A stretch of 51,119 bases of DNA from Mucilaginibacter xinganensis (lineage in GTDB: Bacteria > Bacteroidota > Bacteroidia > Sphingobacteriales > Sphingobacteriaceae), in contig JAMFSA010000238.1 of NCBI GenBank assembly GCA_026225055.1, positions 1 to 51,119 of the forward strand. Reading direction: 5' to 3'. Numbering within the stretch: the first letter of the stretch is position 1; each line of letters starts with the position of its first letter. Positions 49,764 through 51,119 of the stretch are shown in pieces. The notes below the pieces were generated by a model, which was not told the DNA's origin, ran no database searches, and saw nothing but the letters and a program-made list of their open reading frames with translations. The translations under genes were made by a program, and so were the position numbers.

Positions 49764-50507
49764 ATGAAAATGAAAACCTCATTAAAAAGACTATATACTT
49801 TCTTTTATCGCTTTAATGTAGGAATTATTTACATTTTATTTTGGCCTGTGATGTATTACTTTTCCCTTAAGGAAGAGCGATATCCACTCCTGAATAAAAT
49901 GCGCAGCGCCTGGGGGTATATCAGCTCATTACTTTCAGGTATCAGGTATCGTTATGAGCTGGAAAAACCTATTGATTGGAGCCGTACCTATATCATTTGC
50001 CCTAACCATACCTCGAGCCTTGATATTACCGCTATAAGTATATTGGCTAAAAAAATGAACTACTCATTTATGGGTAAGGATGAATTGTTGAACGGCTTTG
50101 TTACAGGCTTGTTCTTCAGGTCGGTTGATCTGCCAGTGAACCGTAAGAGTAAGGTAGAATCGTTCCGGGCGTTTAAAAGGGCTGGGGAGCTTTTACAGAA
50201 CGGTACAAGTATGGTTATTTTTCCGGAGGGGACTATATCAGGAAACTATCCGCCTAAGGTGGTAGAGTTTAAAAACGGGCCATTTAAGCTGGCAATTGAG
50301 ATGAAAGTGCCGATAATACCGGTAACAGCATTAGATACCTGGAAAGTTTTGTGGGATGAAGGCATAAAATATGGCAGCAGGCCGGGAGTTTGTCATATAT
50401 TTGTACATGAGCCTATTGAAACAGCGCATTTAACTATTGATGATATAGATATGCTGCGCGATAAGGTTCATGACATAATGGAGAAAAAATTAGCAGAACA
50501 AAAATGA
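49764..50507 (+). CDS. 1-acyl-glycerol-3-phosphate acyltransferase (PlsC family), copy 2
   Basis: Paralogue of the preceding gene (247 aa from ATG 49764; 245 from ATG 49770). HX4D is NHTSSLD; then VDLPVNRKSKVESF, FPEGTISGNYPP and VPIIPVTALDTW. Compared with copy 1 the glycerol-phosphate site is FPEGT rather than FPEGK, the more usual form. One N-terminal membrane helix. The last four bases overlap the gatC start (ATGA), so gatC translation is coupled to it. Confidence 0.93.
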   Translation: MKMKTSLKRLYTFFYRFNVGIIYILFWPVMYYFSLKEERYPLLNKMRSAWGYISSLLSGIRYRYELEKPIDWSRTYIICPNHTSSLDITAISILAKKMNYSFMGKDELLNGFVTGLFFRSVDLPVNRKSKVESFRAFKRAGELLQNGTSMVIFPEGTISGNYPPKVVEFKNGPFKLAIEMKVPIIPVTALDTWKVLWDEGIKYGSRPGVCHIFVHEPIETAHLTIDDIDMLRDKVHDIMEKKLAEQK

Positions 50508-50794
50508 TAATTGATAAAGAAACAGTAGAAAAGGTAGCTAACCTGGCCCGACTTGAACTTGCCGAGGATGAAAAAGAGGCGATGATAAAGGATATGAGCA
50601 AGATACTGGATTTTATGGCCAAGCTAAACGAGATTGATACATCAGGCGTTGAGCCGTTGGTTTATATGACCAATGAGGTTAATGTTTTACGTGATGATGT
50701 GGTTAAGCAAACCATTACAACTGAAGAAGGACTAAAGAACGCGCCTAAGCATAATAACGATTATTTTTTGGTGGCGAAGGTTATTGATAAGTAA
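50504..50794 (+). CDS. gatC: Asp/Glu-tRNA amidotransferase subunit C
   Basis: GatC (96 aa) stabilises the GatA-GatB complex that converts Glu-tRNA(Gln) or Asp-tRNA(Asn) to the amide. The start IIDKETVEKVANLARLELAE and the middle LDFMAKLNEIDTSGVEPLVY are family signatures; the end NDYFLVAKVIDK matches too. It overlaps the acyltransferase by four bases. gatA and gatB are not in the window, which is common in Bacteroidota. Confidence 0.96.
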   Translation: MIIDKETVEKVANLARLELAEDEKEAMIKDMSKILDFMAKLNEIDTSGVEPLVYMTNEVNVLRDDVVKQTITTEEGLKNAPKHNNDYFLVAKVIDK

Positions 50795-50812
50795 GTGTGG
50801 GCTTATTGAAAT

Positions 50813-50950
50813 GTCATTCTGAGTTTTAAAATCCGCGGCCTCTGAAGGTGAAATAACAGATTTTTCAATTATGTCATGGGTAACGATAGCGAAGAACCTG
50901 TCCGCGTTATATTTCGCTTGCAGAATAGATGCTTCGTTCCTCAGCATGAC
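50813..50950. repeat. GTCATTCTGAG-type palindrome, copy 7
   Basis: Ends GTCATTCTGAG (50813) and CTCAGCATGAC (50940-50950) pair with one extra base. The interior is long and degenerate but keeps GCTTCGTTCCTCA, shared with the other copies. It follows gatC. Confidence 0.7.
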
Positions 50951-51020
50951 AAGGGTGAACTAAAAATATAAACTCCTGTAACAATACATCGGGTTCAGCA
51001 GTCAAACTAAACAAAAACGC

Positions 51021-51119
51021 ATGGAGCCATTAATTACCATTAAAGATATCGGACGGAAATATGTGATAGGTACTGAAATTATTCATGCCATTAAGTCGGT
51101 ATCGTTAACGATAAATAAG
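51021..51119 (+). CDS. ABC transporter ATPase, N-terminal fragment at window edge
   Basis: Thirty-three codons from the ATG at 51021 run off the window: EPLITIKDIGRKYVIGTEII followed by HAIKSVSLTI. This is the first strand region of a LolD/MacB-type ATPase, before Walker A. The partner permease would lie outside the window. Confidence 0.8.
   Translation, partial: MEPLITIKDIGRKYVIGTEIIHAIKSVSLTINK

Noticed and set aside
1..51119. tRNA, rRNA, IS element or prophage genes
   Set aside because: I looked for TTCGA-type T-loops, CCA ends, transposase and integrase motifs and saw none; faint matches inside repeats have no cloverleaf.

Overview
The window looks like chromosome of a Sphingobacteriaceae-type Bacteroidota, most like Mucilaginibacter or Pedobacter (inferred from gene content and style, not from a search). 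Supporting signs are Bacteroidota promoters (TTTG, about 19 bases, TAnnTTTG), little Shine-Dalgarno signal, a DUF4290 gene next to murA, M1 and M20 peptidases, a GH29 fucosidase, and many palindromic intergenic repeats. There are about 50 protein genes. I see no rRNA, tRNA, CRISPR array, transposase or phage gene.

Layout. Positions 1-8,000 hold a secreted alpha-L-fucosidase, a small DMT-type membrane protein, a GT39-type membrane glycosyltransferase, murA with DUF4290, and a dipeptide epimerase, so the theme is cell wall and sugars. Positions 8,285-11,445 are the most unusual part. There an M20 dipeptidase follows a compact minus-strand array of four tiny signal-peptide proteins (48-56 aa) that share the C-terminal motif DLA(S/T)AD, plus a decayed fifth copy and a 217-aa exported protein built from twelve 15-aa copies of a closely related motif. 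A divergent gene encodes a membrane TPR protein ending in a histidine-kinase dimerisation helix pair without an ATPase domain. A second protein of the same design lies at 17,734-19,206.

Positions 13,380-28,608 hold an XRE regulator, a UvrD/PcrA helicase, an RluA-type pseudouridine synthase, an M1 aminopeptidase, an Lgt-like membrane protein translationally overlapped with a multi-cysteine radical SAM enzyme, an Ppx/GppA phosphatase, a NatAB-type ABC exporter and a Fic protein. Positions 28,657-34,956 hold dnaJ-grpE, ftsE with a small partner, a LuxC-type acyl-CoA reductase, a dicluster ferredoxin, an NlpC/P60 hydrolase and a WD40 protein.

Positions 35,029-43,407 are a full histidine operon read leftward in the order hisG-D-C-B-H-A-F-(GNAT)-IE. 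It is preceded by a clear Bacteroidota promoter and a 20-residue leader peptide with seven histidines, which points to attenuation by histidyl-tRNA supply. Upstream lies a FIST-domain sensor with a hybrid histidine kinase. The right end carries kdsB, a deoxynucleoside kinase, trpS, two tandem PlsC-type acyltransferases, gatC and the start of an ABC ATPase.

Two repeat systems run through the gaps. One is a GTCATTGCGAGG-type palindrome family (seven copies). The other is a set of spacers with a degenerate 7- or 8-base period, often folded as two opposing arms; their sequences differ from gap to gap although the period is kept.
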